A DNA stretch of 64,000 nucleotides, taken from positions 310,001 through 374,000 of the forward strand of contig JAIOOS010000015.1 of assembly GCA_021414305.1 (NCBI GenBank), in the 5' to 3' direction. Each line of letters begins with the position of its first letter. Within the stretch, counting starts at the first letter, position 1. The stretch comes from Burkholderiales bacterium. GTDB taxonomy: Bacteria > Pseudomonadota > Gammaproteobacteria > Burkholderiales > Burkholderiaceae_C. A model generated the notes under the pieces. The model saw only the letters and a list, made by a program, of their open reading frames with translations, did not search any database and was not told where the DNA came from. Shown piece after piece: positions 1 to 8,268 of the stretch. The position numbers and the translations under genes are program-made.

Positions 1-1049
1 ATCCGGTAGATCGAATCGACGAGCACGTCGTCGCCGAGAGGACGCGAGTCGAAGAACGCCAGGTGGCCGAGCATGCGCCCGTCGCTGGCGATGATCGGCA
101 GGCCGAGGAAGGCCTGCCAGCCGACTTCGCGCGGGAAACGCTCGGAGAGGCCTTCGCGGTGAAAGCACATCCGGCCTTCGCCGATCACCTCGGCGCAGGG
201 CGTGCCCTCGAGCACGTACTCGAAGTTCTCGGCCGGACCGTTCGCTACCCAAACCGCGAGCGTGCGAACCCGCGTCGCGGGGTCGTCGGCGCATTCGGTG
301 ATGAAGGCGCGATCGACTTCGAGCGCTCGCGCGAAGTGGCGCACCATCGCCTGGAAGAACTGCTGGCCGAATGCGCCCGAGGTGCCCTCTGCCACGGCGT
401 CCAGCACGGTCTGCACCCGTTTCAGGCGGGTCACGTCGGTATCGAGGCCCACCAGCCGGTACGGCGTGCCGTTCTCGCGCCGGATCGCGACGCCGCGCGA
501 CAGCACGTTGCGGATGCTGCCATCCTTGTGCAGGAGTCGCATCTCGTGGTCGAAGGTCGCGTCCGGCCCGGCGATATGGCGGCTCAGCGACTCCTCGAGC
601 GCGACCCGGTCGTCGGCATGCACGCGCGCCAGCCAGCCGGCCTTGTCGTCGCTGATCTCCGGCGTCTCGAAGCCGAGCATTCCCTTCCAGCGCGGCGAAA
701 GGAAGACCCGATCGCTGCCCAGGTCCCATTCCCAGAGGCCATCCTGGCAGCCGCGCAGCGCGAGCTGATAGCGCTCGTCGGTGGCGCGCAGCTCGGTCTC
801 GACGCGCGCCCGCGCGAGCTCGCTCTGCTCTGTCGCGCTGCGCTGGGCGCGAACCTGCTCCTCGGCGCCGGCGAGCCGCCGGGCGAAGGCGCTTTCCTGC
901 GCCAGCGCGTGACGGCGCAGTGACCACACCAACAGCGCGACGAAGACGGCCGCCAGCATGGCCGGCAGCGTTGCGGGCCGCACGGCAACCCAGGCGAGCG
1001 CAGCGACGAGCCCGAGCAGCGGTCCGAGGGTCAGCGGTTGCATGAACAT
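1..1049 (-). CDS. PAS/GAF membrane sensor protein, C-terminus cut by the window edge
   Basis: The frame is open from an ATG at 1049 to the window edge, giving about 349 residues with no stop. The ATG is preceded by GGAAGG at good spacing. The N-terminus has two hydrophobic segments (about residues 4-24 and 29-45), then a short coiled linker. A PAS domain with a PAC end follows (about 85-210; LWEWDLGSDRVFLSPRW, then YRLVGLDTDVTRLK), then a GAF-like domain (about 220-345) with VDRAFITECADD and GLPIIASDGRMLGHLAFFD. It is probably an inner-membrane sensor. The output domain (kinase, GGDEF or EAL) lies outside the window, so its class cannot be decided. It lies 54 bases downstream of the histidine kinase gene on the same strand, so co-transcription is likely. 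Confidence 0.8.
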   Translation of the reverse strand, partial: MFMQPLTLGPLLGLVAALAWVAVRPATLPAMLAAVFVALLVWSLRRHALAQESAFARRLAGAEEQVRAQRSATEQSELARARVETELRATDERYQLALRGCQDGLWEWDLGSDRVFLSPRWKGMLGFETPEISDDKAGWLARVHADDRVALEESLSRHIAGPDATFDHEMRLLHKDGSIRNVLSRGVAIRRENGTPYRLVGLDTDVTRLKRVQTVLDAVAEGTSGAFGQQFFQAMVRHFARALEVDRAFITECADDPATRVRTLAVWVANGPAENFEYVLEGTPCAEVIGEGRMCFHREGLSERFPREVGWQAFLGLPIIASDGRMLGHLAFFDSRPLGDDVLVDSIYR

Positions 1050-1103
1050 GGCGTGGCCTTCCGAATCGGCGGTCAGGATGTCGAGGTCTTCATCGCCCGG
1101 CGC

Positions 1104-2108
1104 TCAGGCGGCCAGCCGGGGCGACGCCGGGCACGCAGCGGCGGCAGCCGACGCCGGGGCGAGCGGGAGGTCGAAGGCGATTCGCGTGCCGCGGCCCGGC
1201 GCGCTCTCGACGCGCAGGCGCCCGCCATGCAGCTCGACGATGCGCCGGGCGATCGCCAGGCCGAGGCCGCCGTGGCCGCTGCCGCGGCTGGCGCCGCCGA
1301 CCCGCTCGGCACGGTCGTAGTGATCGAAGATGCCCGCCAGCTCGGCGGCGGCGATGCCCTCGCCGGTGTCGACCACCCACACCTCGGCGCGACCCTCGGC
1401 CGGCGCCGCCTCGATGACGACCGAGCCGCCGCCCGGGGTGTGGCGCAGCGCGTTCTCCACCAGGCTGGTGAGCAGCCGCTCGATCAGGCCGAGCTCGGCG
1501 TGCACGCGCACCGCCGCCGAAACCGGATCGAGCCGCACTTCCAGACGCACGCCGCGCTGGCCGGCGTCGAGCGCGAACTTCTGCGCCACGTCGTGCGCCA
1601 GCTCGGCGAGGGCGAAATCCTCGGCCTCGGGCTGCAGGCCCTCGCCCTCGAGGCGCGTCAGCTCGAACAGGTCGGCGACGAGGCGGCCGAGGCGCTCGCT
1701 CTGCCGGGTGGCGGTGTGCAGGTAGTTGCGCGCCTCCGCACTGCCGAGGTTGTCCTGCCGCAGCAGCAACAGCTCGAGGTAGCCCTGCATCGCCGCCAGC
1801 GGTGTGCGCAGGTCGTGCGAGACGTTCGCCAGCAGCTCGCTGCGCCGCCGCATCGCGACGGCGAGCTCGGCGGACCGGGCGGCGAGGCAGTCGCCCATGC
1901 GCTCGATCTGCGCCGCCAGCCGCGCCGTTTCGTCGCCCTGCCCGTTGGCCTCGGCCAGGCGCAGCGGACCGACGTGACCCGCACGCTCGAACGCCTCGAG
2001 CGAGCGCCCCAGGCGGCGCAGGCGCCGCGCCTGCAGCCAGGCGACGCAGGAGGCCGCGACGACCGCGACCGCCAGGGCAGCGATGACGTAGAGCAGCGTC
2101 TCGCTCAA
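1104..2108 (-). CDS. Sensor histidine kinase (HisKA + HATPase)
   Basis: A kinase of about 334 aa. The likely start is a TTG at 2108 that overlaps the stop of the response regulator gene (TTGA), giving an N-terminus of about 20 hydrophobic residues (LLYVIAALAVAVVAASCVAW). A HAMP-like linker follows, then the H-box NVSHDLRTPLAAMQGYLELL, the N-box LVENALRHTPGGG, the G1 box VVDTGEGI and the G2 box HGGLGLAIARRIVELHGG. It should autophosphorylate on the H-box His and pass phosphate to the regulator encoded just upstream. There is only one membrane segment and almost no periplasmic domain, so the signal may be membrane or cytoplasmic. The non-ATG start is the main uncertainty. Confidence 0.88.
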   Translation of the reverse strand: MSETLLYVIAALAVAVVAASCVAWLQARRLRRLGRSLEAFERAGHVGPLRLAEANGQGDETARLAAQIERMGDCLAARSAELAVAMRRRSELLANVSHDLRTPLAAMQGYLELLLLRQDNLGSAEARNYLHTATRQSERLGRLVADLFELTRLEGEGLQPEAEDFALAELAHDVAQKFALDAGQRGVRLEVRLDPVSAAVRVHAELGLIERLLTSLVENALRHTPGGGSVVIEAAPAEGRAEVWVVDTGEGIAAAELAGIFDHYDRAERVGGASRGSGHGGLGLAIARRIVELHGGRLRVESAPGRGTRIAFDLPLAPASAAAAACPASPRLAA

Positions 2109-2827
2109 GCCGGCCGCTCCGCGAACTTGTATCCCACGCCCCAGACGGTCTGGATGAAGTCGGGATTCGCAGGGTCGCGTTCGATCTTGTTGCGCAGCCG
2201 GTTGATGTGCGAATTGACGGTGTGCTCGTAGCCGCTGTGGCTGTAGCCCCAGACCTGGTCGAGAAGCTGGGTCCGGGTGAATACCCGGCCGGGGCTGCGC
2301 GCGAAGTAGGCGAGCAGCTCGAACTCCTTGGCGGTGAGCTCGACCGGCTGGCCGCCGACTCGCGCCTCGTGCCGTTGCAGGTCGATGCTGAGGCCGGCCA
2401 CCTCGATCAGCTCTGCAGCCGCGGGCGCGGCAGCCGCCGCCACCTTGGCGGCGGCGAGCTGCTCGGCGCGACGGAACATGCCCTTCAGCCGGGCCGCGAG
2501 CTCGAGCATGCTGAACGGCTTGGTCAGGTAGTCGTCGGCGCCGAGCTCGAGGCCGAGCACGCGATCGAGCTCCGACGATTTCGCGGTCAGCATCAGGATC
2601 GGCGTGTGCTGCTCGGCGGCGCGCAGCCGCCGGCAGATCTGCAGGCCGTCGAGCCGGGGCAGCATCACGTCGAGGATGACCAGCTCGTAGCGGCCGGCCT
2701 GCGCCTCGGCCAGGCCGGCAACGCCGTCGGCCACCAGCCGGCTCTCGCAATCGAGCTCGGCGAGCTGCAGCGTGATGAGTCGGCCGATGTCGGGGTCGTC
2801 CTCGATCACGAGAACACGGCGACTCAT
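2105..2827 (-). CDS. OmpR/PhoB-family response regulator
   Basis: 240 aa. The receiver domain (about 1-120) has the acidic pocket IEDDPD, the phosphoacceptor in VILDVMLPRLDG and the conserved Lys in LTKPFSMLEL. An alanine-rich linker leads to a winged-helix DNA-binding domain (about 140-238; LTAKEFELLAYFARSPG, ending TVWGVGYKF). The ATG at 2827 overlaps the stop of the DUF2063 gene (ATGA), and its own stop overlaps the kinase start. It is therefore translationally coupled both to the bufferin-modification genes and to its kinase. Its targets cannot be read from the sequence; coupling to bufBC makes metal or envelope stress a reasonable guess. Confidence 0.93.
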   Translation of the reverse strand: MSRRVLVIEDDPDIGRLITLQLAELDCESRLVADGVAGLAEAQAGRYELVILDVMLPRLDGLQICRRLRAAEQHTPILMLTAKSSELDRVLGLELGADDYLTKPFSMLELAARLKGMFRRAEQLAAAKVAAAAAPAAAELIEVAGLSIDLQRHEARVGGQPVELTAKEFELLAYFARSPGRVFTRTQLLDQVWGYSHSGYEHTVNSHINRLRNKIERDPANPDFIQTVWGVGYKFAERPA

Positions 2828-3606
2828 GACTCTGCTTCCTCGGGCGCCAGCGACCAGCAGCGGAACGAGCCGAGCGCGAGGTGCCGGCCAAGGGTTGCGC
2901 CGAGATCGAATCCGCAATCGACCGCGAGCGCCGCCACGAGCGATGCGGCCAGGGTGTGGCCCTCTCCGAGCGCGCGCAGCCAGGCATCCTCGCAGGGTGC
3001 GAGGACGCGGTACTCGACCTCGAAGCCGCTGCGCGCGACCAGCAGGCGGACGCCGCCTTCATCCAGCGACACCGGCGCAGCTTCCTCGCCCTGGTTCGCC
3101 TTCCAGATCGAGAGCACCGGCCAGGCCGAGGCCACGAAGCGCGTCGCGAGTTGCAGATGCAGGCGGATCCGCGCCTGCGAACCGGCTTCCACCGCGCCGA
3201 GCGCGGCGAGATCGAGGGCGATGTCGTCGGCCTCGTGATAGACCTCGTGGCTGGCCCATTCGAGCGCGGCAACATCGGCCAGGTAGGGCAGCTCGCCCAG
3301 CGAGCCCTCGCTCTTCAGGAACTCCGGCAGATGCGCGCCGAACTCGTGCAGGTTGCCCGAGCGCGACGGATGCCGGGCGACGTAGCCGCGCGCAATCTGC
3401 CGGAAGAAGGCCTTGCCGACGAGGCGATCGACCACGGGATAGACCGCAGCGAGCGCAGCGCCGAGGCTGGCGTGCAGGTTGTTGCGATAGACCTGCAGGC
3501 GGCGTTCCGGAGCGATGCCGCGCGCCGGCCGTACAAGCCCCACGGCCGTCGGGCCGCCGCGCAGCGCGCCCATCACCTGCGCCTGGGTGTCATGCAGCGA
3601 GGGCAT
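2824..3606 (-). CDS. bufC: DUF2063 partner protein of the MNIO peptide-modifying enzyme (BufC/GigB-like)
   Basis: 260 aa. The N-terminal half carries the DUF2063 signature (ERRLQVYRNNLHASLGAALA, then VYPVVDRLVG and ARGYVARHPSRSGNLHEFG); the C-terminal half is a less conserved domain. In characterised bufferin and related systems this protein presents the precursor peptide to the DUF692 enzyme. The gene overlaps the MNIO gene upstream by 17 bases and the response regulator downstream by 4, so the three are made together. Both partner genes are intact. The precursor peptide is not adjacent; the best candidate is at 10162-10470. Confidence 0.85.
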   Translation of the reverse strand: MPSLHDTQAQVMGALRGGPTAVGLVRPARGIAPERRLQVYRNNLHASLGAALAAVYPVVDRLVGKAFFRQIARGYVARHPSRSGNLHEFGAHLPEFLKSEGSLGELPYLADVAALEWASHEVYHEADDIALDLAALGAVEAGSQARIRLHLQLATRFVASAWPVLSIWKANQGEEAAPVSLDEGGVRLLVARSGFEVEYRVLAPCEDAWLRALGEGHTLAASLVAALAVDCGFDLGATLGRHLALGSFRCWSLAPEEAES

Positions 3607-4486
3607 GGGCGAAGCGGTCGTCGTTCCATTCGAGCGCGGCCAGCATCCGGTCTGCCTTGGCGGCTTCGCCGAGCAGCGTCGCCAGCGGAGGCAAGTCGCT
3701 GTCCCACTCGATCAGCGTCGGCACGGCGCCGAAGCGCTGCAGGGCCGCGTCGTACAGGTCCCAGACAGCGTCGCAAACCGGCCGGCTGTGCGTGTCGATC
3801 AGGATCTCGTCGTGGGGAAGCGCCTTGCGTACGTGCCCCGCGAGGTGGATCTCGTGCACCGCGTTGCGCGGAATCCGGCGCAGGTAGGTCGCCGCATCGA
3901 AGCCGTGGTTGTGGGCGCTGACGTGGATGTTGTTCAGGTCGAGCAGGATGCCGCAGCCGCTCCGTCGTGCCACTTCGGCGAGGAACTCCCACTCCGGCAT
4001 CGCCGAATCGGCGTACTCGAAATAGCTCGAGACGTTCTCGAGCAGGATCGTGCGCCGCAGCCTCTCCTGCACCCGGCCGACCCGGGCGACCACATGCCCC
4101 AGCGCCTCTTCGGTCAGCGGCAGCGGCAGCAGGTCGTTGGCATGGACGCCGCGGTGCGAGCTCCAGCACAGGTGCTCGGAGACGAAGGCCGGCTGCAACT
4201 GCGCGATCAGCTCGGCGAGGCGCTGCAGGTGGGTCTCGCAGAGCGGGTCGGTCGAGCCGATCGAGAGACCGACGCCATGCAGGCTGAGCGCATGGTCGCG
4301 GCGGGCGAGGCGAAGCAGGTCGAGCGGCCGGCCGCCGCGGCCGAAGTAGTTCTCGGCATGGACCTCGATGAATCCCACCTCGGGCTGCGTTTCGAGGAAC
4401 TCGACGCTGTGCTCGGCGCGCAGGCCGATGCCGGCGGGCAAGGCGAGCGCCGGTCGTGACGCGGAGATCGAAGGCTGGGCAGGCAT
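3590..4486 (-). CDS. bufB: DUF692 MNIO-family multinuclear iron oxidase (BufB/GigA-like)
   Basis: 298 aa, normal length for the family. Motifs of the TIM-barrel multinuclear non-heme iron oxidases are present: PEVGFIEVHAENYF, HGVGLSIGSTDP, SEHLCWSS, LLENVSSYFEY, GILLDLNNIHVSAHNHGFD, EIHLAGH and IDTHSRPVCDAVWDLYD. These include the His, Asp and Glu residues that bind iron. In the family these enzymes oxidise cysteines of a RiPP precursor to heterocycles that bind copper. An ATG at 4486 follows an 85-base gap after the YeeE/YedE gene. The substrate is inferred to be the DUF2282 peptide at 10162-10470. In Cupriavidus the homologous genes are called gig. Confidence 0.88.
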   Translation of the reverse strand: MPAQPSISASRPALALPAGIGLRAEHSVEFLETQPEVGFIEVHAENYFGRGGRPLDLLRLARRDHALSLHGVGLSIGSTDPLCETHLQRLAELIAQLQPAFVSEHLCWSSHRGVHANDLLPLPLTEEALGHVVARVGRVQERLRRTILLENVSSYFEYADSAMPEWEFLAEVARRSGCGILLDLNNIHVSAHNHGFDAATYLRRIPRNAVHEIHLAGHVRKALPHDEILIDTHSRPVCDAVWDLYDAALQRFGAVPTLIEWDSDLPPLATLLGEAAKADRMLAALEWNDDRFAHALAA

Positions 4487-4571
4487 GGTCGAAGCACCGT
4501 TCTCGGGGAAATTCTAGGAAGCGAAGGCCGGTTCCGCGCACGCGTGACCGAAATGTGAGAAGTCGCCGGCT

Positions 4572-5561
4572 TCAGGACGCGGCCCGTTCGCCGACCGGCG
4601 CCGCCGCCCGGCGGACCCCCAGCTGCGCCACGGCGATCGTCACGCACATGGTCGCGAACGCCAGCCAGGCGTAGGGCCACAGCAGCGGCATGCCGACCAG
4701 GATCAGGCCGTCGTTGCCGCCGGGAATCAAGAGGCTGCCCCAGCCCATCAGCACGCCGCCCCCGAAGCAGCGCAGCACCTGGCGGCCGGCGATGCGTGTG
4801 CTGCGGAAGCGCCCCGCCGTCCATCCCCCGAGGGCGGCGCCGAGCAGCAGGGCGAGCAGCAGCAGGCAGCGGGCGACCAGGCTCGCCGCCATGCCGTGCG
4901 CCAGCTCGACCAGGACGTCGGTGTAGGCCCACGAGCCGACGAGCAGCAGCATGACGACGAATGTGATGCCGATGATCGTGGTCGCGGCGTGCGGCGACCA
5001 GGCGCGGCTGCCGACCGTTTCGCGCAGCCGGCCGGAGCGTGCGCCGGCGAGCAGCGGCCGGCCGACGCGCAGCAGCGCCAGGGCCGCGAACAGCAGCGCT
5101 ACCCACGCCGAAGCCTGCAGCACCGGCGATCCGTAGGGAAGCTTCTCCGCCGTCGGCGTGGCGAACACCGCGCCGACGCTGACGCAGCCGACGTAGAAGC
5201 CGACCGGCGTGAAGAGATAGGCCCACTCGCCCGAGCCGAAGCGGGCGATCGCGCCGAACACGCAGGCGCCGTTGACGAAGGCGCCGAAGCCCAGCAGGGC
5301 GCCGCCAACCAACGTCCAGGCGTTGACCGCGTAGCCGGCCGGCATCTTCGGCAGGACCTGCAGCGCCTGGGCGACGAGCAGCCCGCCCGCCACCCAGAGC
5401 GCGGCTTCGAGCAGGGCGGCGAGGCGGCGGAAGGTGCGATCGCGAACCACCTCGTCGACGGCGGCGACGGTGCAGGTGGCGCCGCGCTGGATCGCGAAGC
5501 CCATCGTGCCGGCGCAGAGCGCGGCGACGACGAAGACGAAGCTGGCGAGGACGATCTCCAT
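4572..5561 (-). CDS. YeeE/YedE-family (thiosulfate/sulfur) membrane transporter
   Basis: 329 aa with about nine or ten hydrophobic segments and two related halves. The family signature is visible twice: GFAIQRGATCTVAAV near residue 20 and GFGAFVNGACVFGAIARFG near residue 95, with a further glycine-rich site in the second half (GGGVLMGWGSLLIPGGNDG). The conserved cysteines in these motifs are those used for thiosulfate recognition in characterised members. The start is the ATG at 5561, 14 bases after the carbonic anhydrase stop, so the pair is probably co-transcribed. Uptake of thiosulfate or another sulfur compound into the cytoplasm is expected; the exact substrate is unproven. Sulfur uptake could feed the cysteine-rich bufferin or the sulfate activation genes further on, but that is speculation. 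Confidence 0.85.
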   Translation of the reverse strand: MEIVLASFVFVVAALCAGTMGFAIQRGATCTVAAVDEVVRDRTFRRLAALLEAALWVAGGLLVAQALQVLPKMPAGYAVNAWTLVGGALLGFGAFVNGACVFGAIARFGSGEWAYLFTPVGFYVGCVSVGAVFATPTAEKLPYGSPVLQASAWVALLFAALALLRVGRPLLAGARSGRLRETVGSRAWSPHAATTIIGITFVVMLLLVGSWAYTDVLVELAHGMAASLVARCLLLLALLLGAALGGWTAGRFRSTRIAGRQVLRCFGGGVLMGWGSLLIPGGNDGLILVGMPLLWPYAWLAFATMCVTIAVAQLGVRRAAAPVGERAAS

Positions 5562-5575
5562 GACCCGAGTCCGCT

Positions 5576-6223
5576 TCAGGCGCCGACGACGCCGGTGTGG
5601 AACTTGCACACCTCCTGTATCGCCGCGTCGTTGTTGATCATGCCCGTCTGCGGGTGGATGAAGCCGGTGCTCAGGTCGAAGACCCAGCCGTGAATCCATG
5701 GCCTCACGCCACGCTTCCATGCCTCCTGCACGATGCTGGTCTTGCCGAGGTTGTAGACCTGCTCGATGACGTTCAGCTCGACCATCCGGTCGAAGCGGGC
5801 GTGCTCGTTTAGCGTCATCAGCTCCTTCCAGAAATACTGCTGCGTGTCCTTCAGTACCCGCAGCCAGTTGTCGATGAGGCCATGCTTCGCCTCGCCCATC
5901 GCCGCCTTGACGCCGCCGCAACCGTAGTGGCCGCAGACGATCACGTGCTCGACCTCGAGCACCTCGACCGCGTACTGCAGGACCGAGAGCAGGTTCATGT
6001 CGGTCTGCACCACCAGGTTGGCGATGTTGCGATGCACGAACATGTCGCCCGGCTGGGTGCCGGTGATGCGGTCGGGCGGCACCCGGCTGTCCGAGCAGCC
6101 GATCCACAGGAACGCCGGGTGCTGGCCCTCCGACAGATTGGCGAAGTAGCCGGGGTCGAGCTGCAGTTGCTCCTCGACGAAGCGCTCGTTGTTGCGCAGC
6201 AGGCTCTGGATGCTGGTGATCAC
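5576..6223 (-). CDS. can: Beta-class carbonic anhydrase
   Basis: 215 aa, full length for a cytoplasmic beta-carbonic anhydrase. The zinc ligands are in CSDSRVPPDRI (Cys, Asp-Arg dyad) and CGHYGCGGVKAAM (His and Cys). It interconverts carbon dioxide and bicarbonate and would supply bicarbonate for carboxylases, including acetyl-CoA carboxylase, which makes the malonyl-CoA needed for fatty acid and polyketide synthesis. There is no signal peptide. It sits between the patatin gene (16-base gap) and the transporter gene, on the same strand. Confidence 0.95.
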   Translation of the reverse strand: MITSIQSLLRNNERFVEEQLQLDPGYFANLSEGQHPAFLWIGCSDSRVPPDRITGTQPGDMFVHRNIANLVVQTDMNLLSVLQYAVEVLEVEHVIVCGHYGCGGVKAAMGEAKHGLIDNWLRVLKDTQQYFWKELMTLNEHARFDRMVELNVIEQVYNLGKTSIVQEAWKRGVRPWIHGWVFDLSTGFIHPQTGMINNDAAIQEVCKFHTGVVGA

Positions 6224-6239
6224 GGCCAGGACTCCCCTC

Positions 6240-7430
6240 TCAGTGCTCGGAGCGATGCTCGATCACGCCTTCGATCGGATCGGCCGGCGCCTTCCACGGC
6301 GCGCGCTCGATCATGCGCATCGTGTCGGCGTAGCCGGCTTCGCGGCGCATGCGGATGCCGGCGGTGGTGAAGTCGATGTCCTTGGTGTGATCCTCGTTCT
6401 CGATGCGCGGCGCCAGCATGTGCGCGACGTGCATGGTCGTGCCGCAGCCCCAGGAGGCGAGCTCCTTGATCTTCTCCTCGTCCTGGCGGGCAGCCGGCAG
6501 CTGCCTGACCAGCTCGCGGATCACGTGGCGCAAGCGGTGGTTCTGCTTCTGCCGCAGGATGTGGCTGTCGGCGCGGCTCGCGAACTGGATGTCCTTGGTG
6601 CGCGCCATCACCTCCCAGATCGACTCCGGCTCGGCCGCGGTCTGATGCCAGACGTTGACGGCGAAGATCAGCGAGTCGCGGCGCGGCTTGTCGTCGAGCA
6701 CCGCCTCGATCGGCGTGTTCGAGTAGATGCCGCCGTCCCAGTACGGCTCGCCGTCGATGCGCACCGCGCCGAAGGCCGGCGGCAACGCGCCCGAGGCCAT
6801 CACGTGGTCGGCGACGAGCGGCTCCTTCTTCGAATCGAAATAGCGCATCTCGCCGCTGCGGGCGTTGACCGCGCCGACCGTGAGCCGGGTGTGGCAGTCC
6901 GAGAGGTAGGTCCAGTCGACCAGGTCGTCGAGCGTCTGCCGCAGCGGCGCGGTGCTGTAGTACGAGGCCGCCTCGATGCCGACTGCGGCCTTCGAGCCGC
7001 GCAGCGCGGCCAGGTTGGGCGTGAAGAACGAGGGGATGCCGCGCATCACCGTGGTCATCGTGCCGATCAGGCCGTTCAGGCCGAGCAGGTCGAAGGGGTT
7101 GGGCGCGGACTGGCGCTCGACCTGCTTCCAGAAGTCGTCAAGGCGCTCCATCCGCCGCGCGGGCGCATTGCCGCAGATCAGCGCGGCGTTGATCGCGCCG
7201 ATCGAGGTGCCGATCACCCAGTCGGGCTCGATCCCGGCCTCGTGCAGTGCGTGATAGACGCCGACCTGGTAGGCGCCGAGGGCGCCGCCGCCCTGCAGCA
7301 CGAGCACCACCTGGCCGGGCAGGCCGTTCTTCGGCGGCGCTTCGCGGAGCGGCTCGGAGGGGTCGGCGCCGGGCGGCCTGGGGCGTGCTTTCGCGCGCGC
7401 GGCGGTCGGGCGGAGGGTCGCGGTGGCCAT
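6240..7430 (-). CDS. Patatin-like phospholipase with DUF3734-type C-terminus
   Basis: 396 aa. After a basic, proline-rich N-terminus of about 40 residues comes the patatin core: oxyanion loop LQGGGALGAYQVGVYHAL, nucleophile elbow VIGTSIGAINAALI (GTSIG), and the Asp of the catalytic dyad in YWDGGIYSNTPIEAVL. The C-terminal third (about 270-396) resembles the DUF3734 extension common in proteobacterial patatins. It is a predicted serine acyl hydrolase, probably cytoplasmic or membrane-associated. The adjoining upstream gene is 3-hydroxybutyrate dehydrogenase, and this pair is often found in Burkholderiales, so a role in polyhydroxybutyrate or lipid turnover is plausible. Confidence 0.88.
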   Translation of the reverse strand: MATATLRPTAARAKARPRPPGADPSEPLREAPPKNGLPGQVVLVLQGGGALGAYQVGVYHALHEAGIEPDWVIGTSIGAINAALICGNAPARRMERLDDFWKQVERQSAPNPFDLLGLNGLIGTMTTVMRGIPSFFTPNLAALRGSKAAVGIEAASYYSTAPLRQTLDDLVDWTYLSDCHTRLTVGAVNARSGEMRYFDSKKEPLVADHVMASGALPPAFGAVRIDGEPYWDGGIYSNTPIEAVLDDKPRRDSLIFAVNVWHQTAAEPESIWEVMARTKDIQFASRADSHILRQKQNHRLRHVIRELVRQLPAARQDEEKIKELASWGCGTTMHVAHMLAPRIENEDHTKDIDFTTAGIRMRREAGYADTMRMIERAPWKAPADPIEGVIEHRSEH

Positions 7431-7451
7431 GGGTCGTCTCTCCCGTTCGGT

Positions 7452-8234
7452 TCAGTGCTGGGTCCAGCCGCCGTCCATCGCCAGCGCGGCGGCGGTCATC
7501 GAAGCGGCAGCGTCGGAGGCGAGGAACACGGCCAGCGCGGCCAGCTCGTCCACGCCGACGAAGTCCTTCCTCGCCTGGTGCACCAGCATCACGTCGCGCA
7601 CCACGTCGGCTTCGGAGATGCCGTGTGCCCTGGCCTGGTCGGCGATCTGCTTCTCGACCAGCGGCGTCTTCACGTAGCCGGGGCAGATCGTGTTCGAGGT
7701 GATGCCGAACTCGGCGACCTCGATCGCCACCGTCTTCGACAGGCCGATCAGGCCGTGCTTGGCCGTCACATAGGCTGCCTTGTAGGGCGAGGCGGTGAGG
7801 CCATGCGCCGAGGCGACGTTGATGATGCGGCCGAAGCGGCGCGCCTTCATGCCCGGCACCACCGCCTTGATCAGGTGGAACGCCGACGACAGGTTGATGG
7901 CGACGATCGCGTCCCACTTCGCCTCGGGGAACTCCTCGATCGGCGCGACGAACTGGATGCCGGCGTTGTTGACGACGATGTCGACCTTGCCGAACTCGGC
8001 ATGCGCCAGGTTGGCCATGGCCCGGATCTGCTCCGGCTGGCTCATGTCGGCGGCGCTGTAGCGGACCTTGACGCCGTAGCGTCGTTCCATTTCGGCGCGG
8101 GTCGCCTCGATCTCGTCGGCATTGCCGAAGCCATTGAGCATGACGTCCACGCCCTCGGCGGCGAAGGCGTGGGCGATGCCCAGGCCGATGCCGCTGGTCG
8201 AGCCGGTCACGATGGAAGATTTCTGCTTGAGCAT
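7452..8234 (-). CDS. bdhA: 3-hydroxybutyrate dehydrogenase (SDR family)
   Basis: 260 aa from an ATG at 8234 with AAGGAG just upstream. It has the classical SDR pattern: cofactor motif TGSTSGIGLGIA, NNAG at about residue 90, the active-site Ser in INVASAHG and YVTAKHGLIG (Tyr-x-x-x-Lys). The close match in features such as NGFGNADEIEATR and NTICPGYVKTPLVEKQI points to NAD-dependent D-3-hydroxybutyrate dehydrogenase, which oxidises 3-hydroxybutyrate to acetoacetate in polyhydroxybutyrate use. The gene is 21 bases upstream of the patatin gene on the same strand. Confidence 0.92.
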   Translation of the reverse strand: MLKQKSSIVTGSTSGIGLGIAHAFAAEGVDVMLNGFGNADEIEATRAEMERRYGVKVRYSAADMSQPEQIRAMANLAHAEFGKVDIVVNNAGIQFVAPIEEFPEAKWDAIVAINLSSAFHLIKAVVPGMKARRFGRIINVASAHGLTASPYKAAYVTAKHGLIGLSKTVAIEVAEFGITSNTICPGYVKTPLVEKQIADQARAHGISEADVVRDVMLVHQARKDFVGVDELAALAVFLASDAAASMTAAALAMDGGWTQH

Positions 8235-8268
8235 GGAAGGACTCCTTGGATGTCGAGGGAGGGAATGG

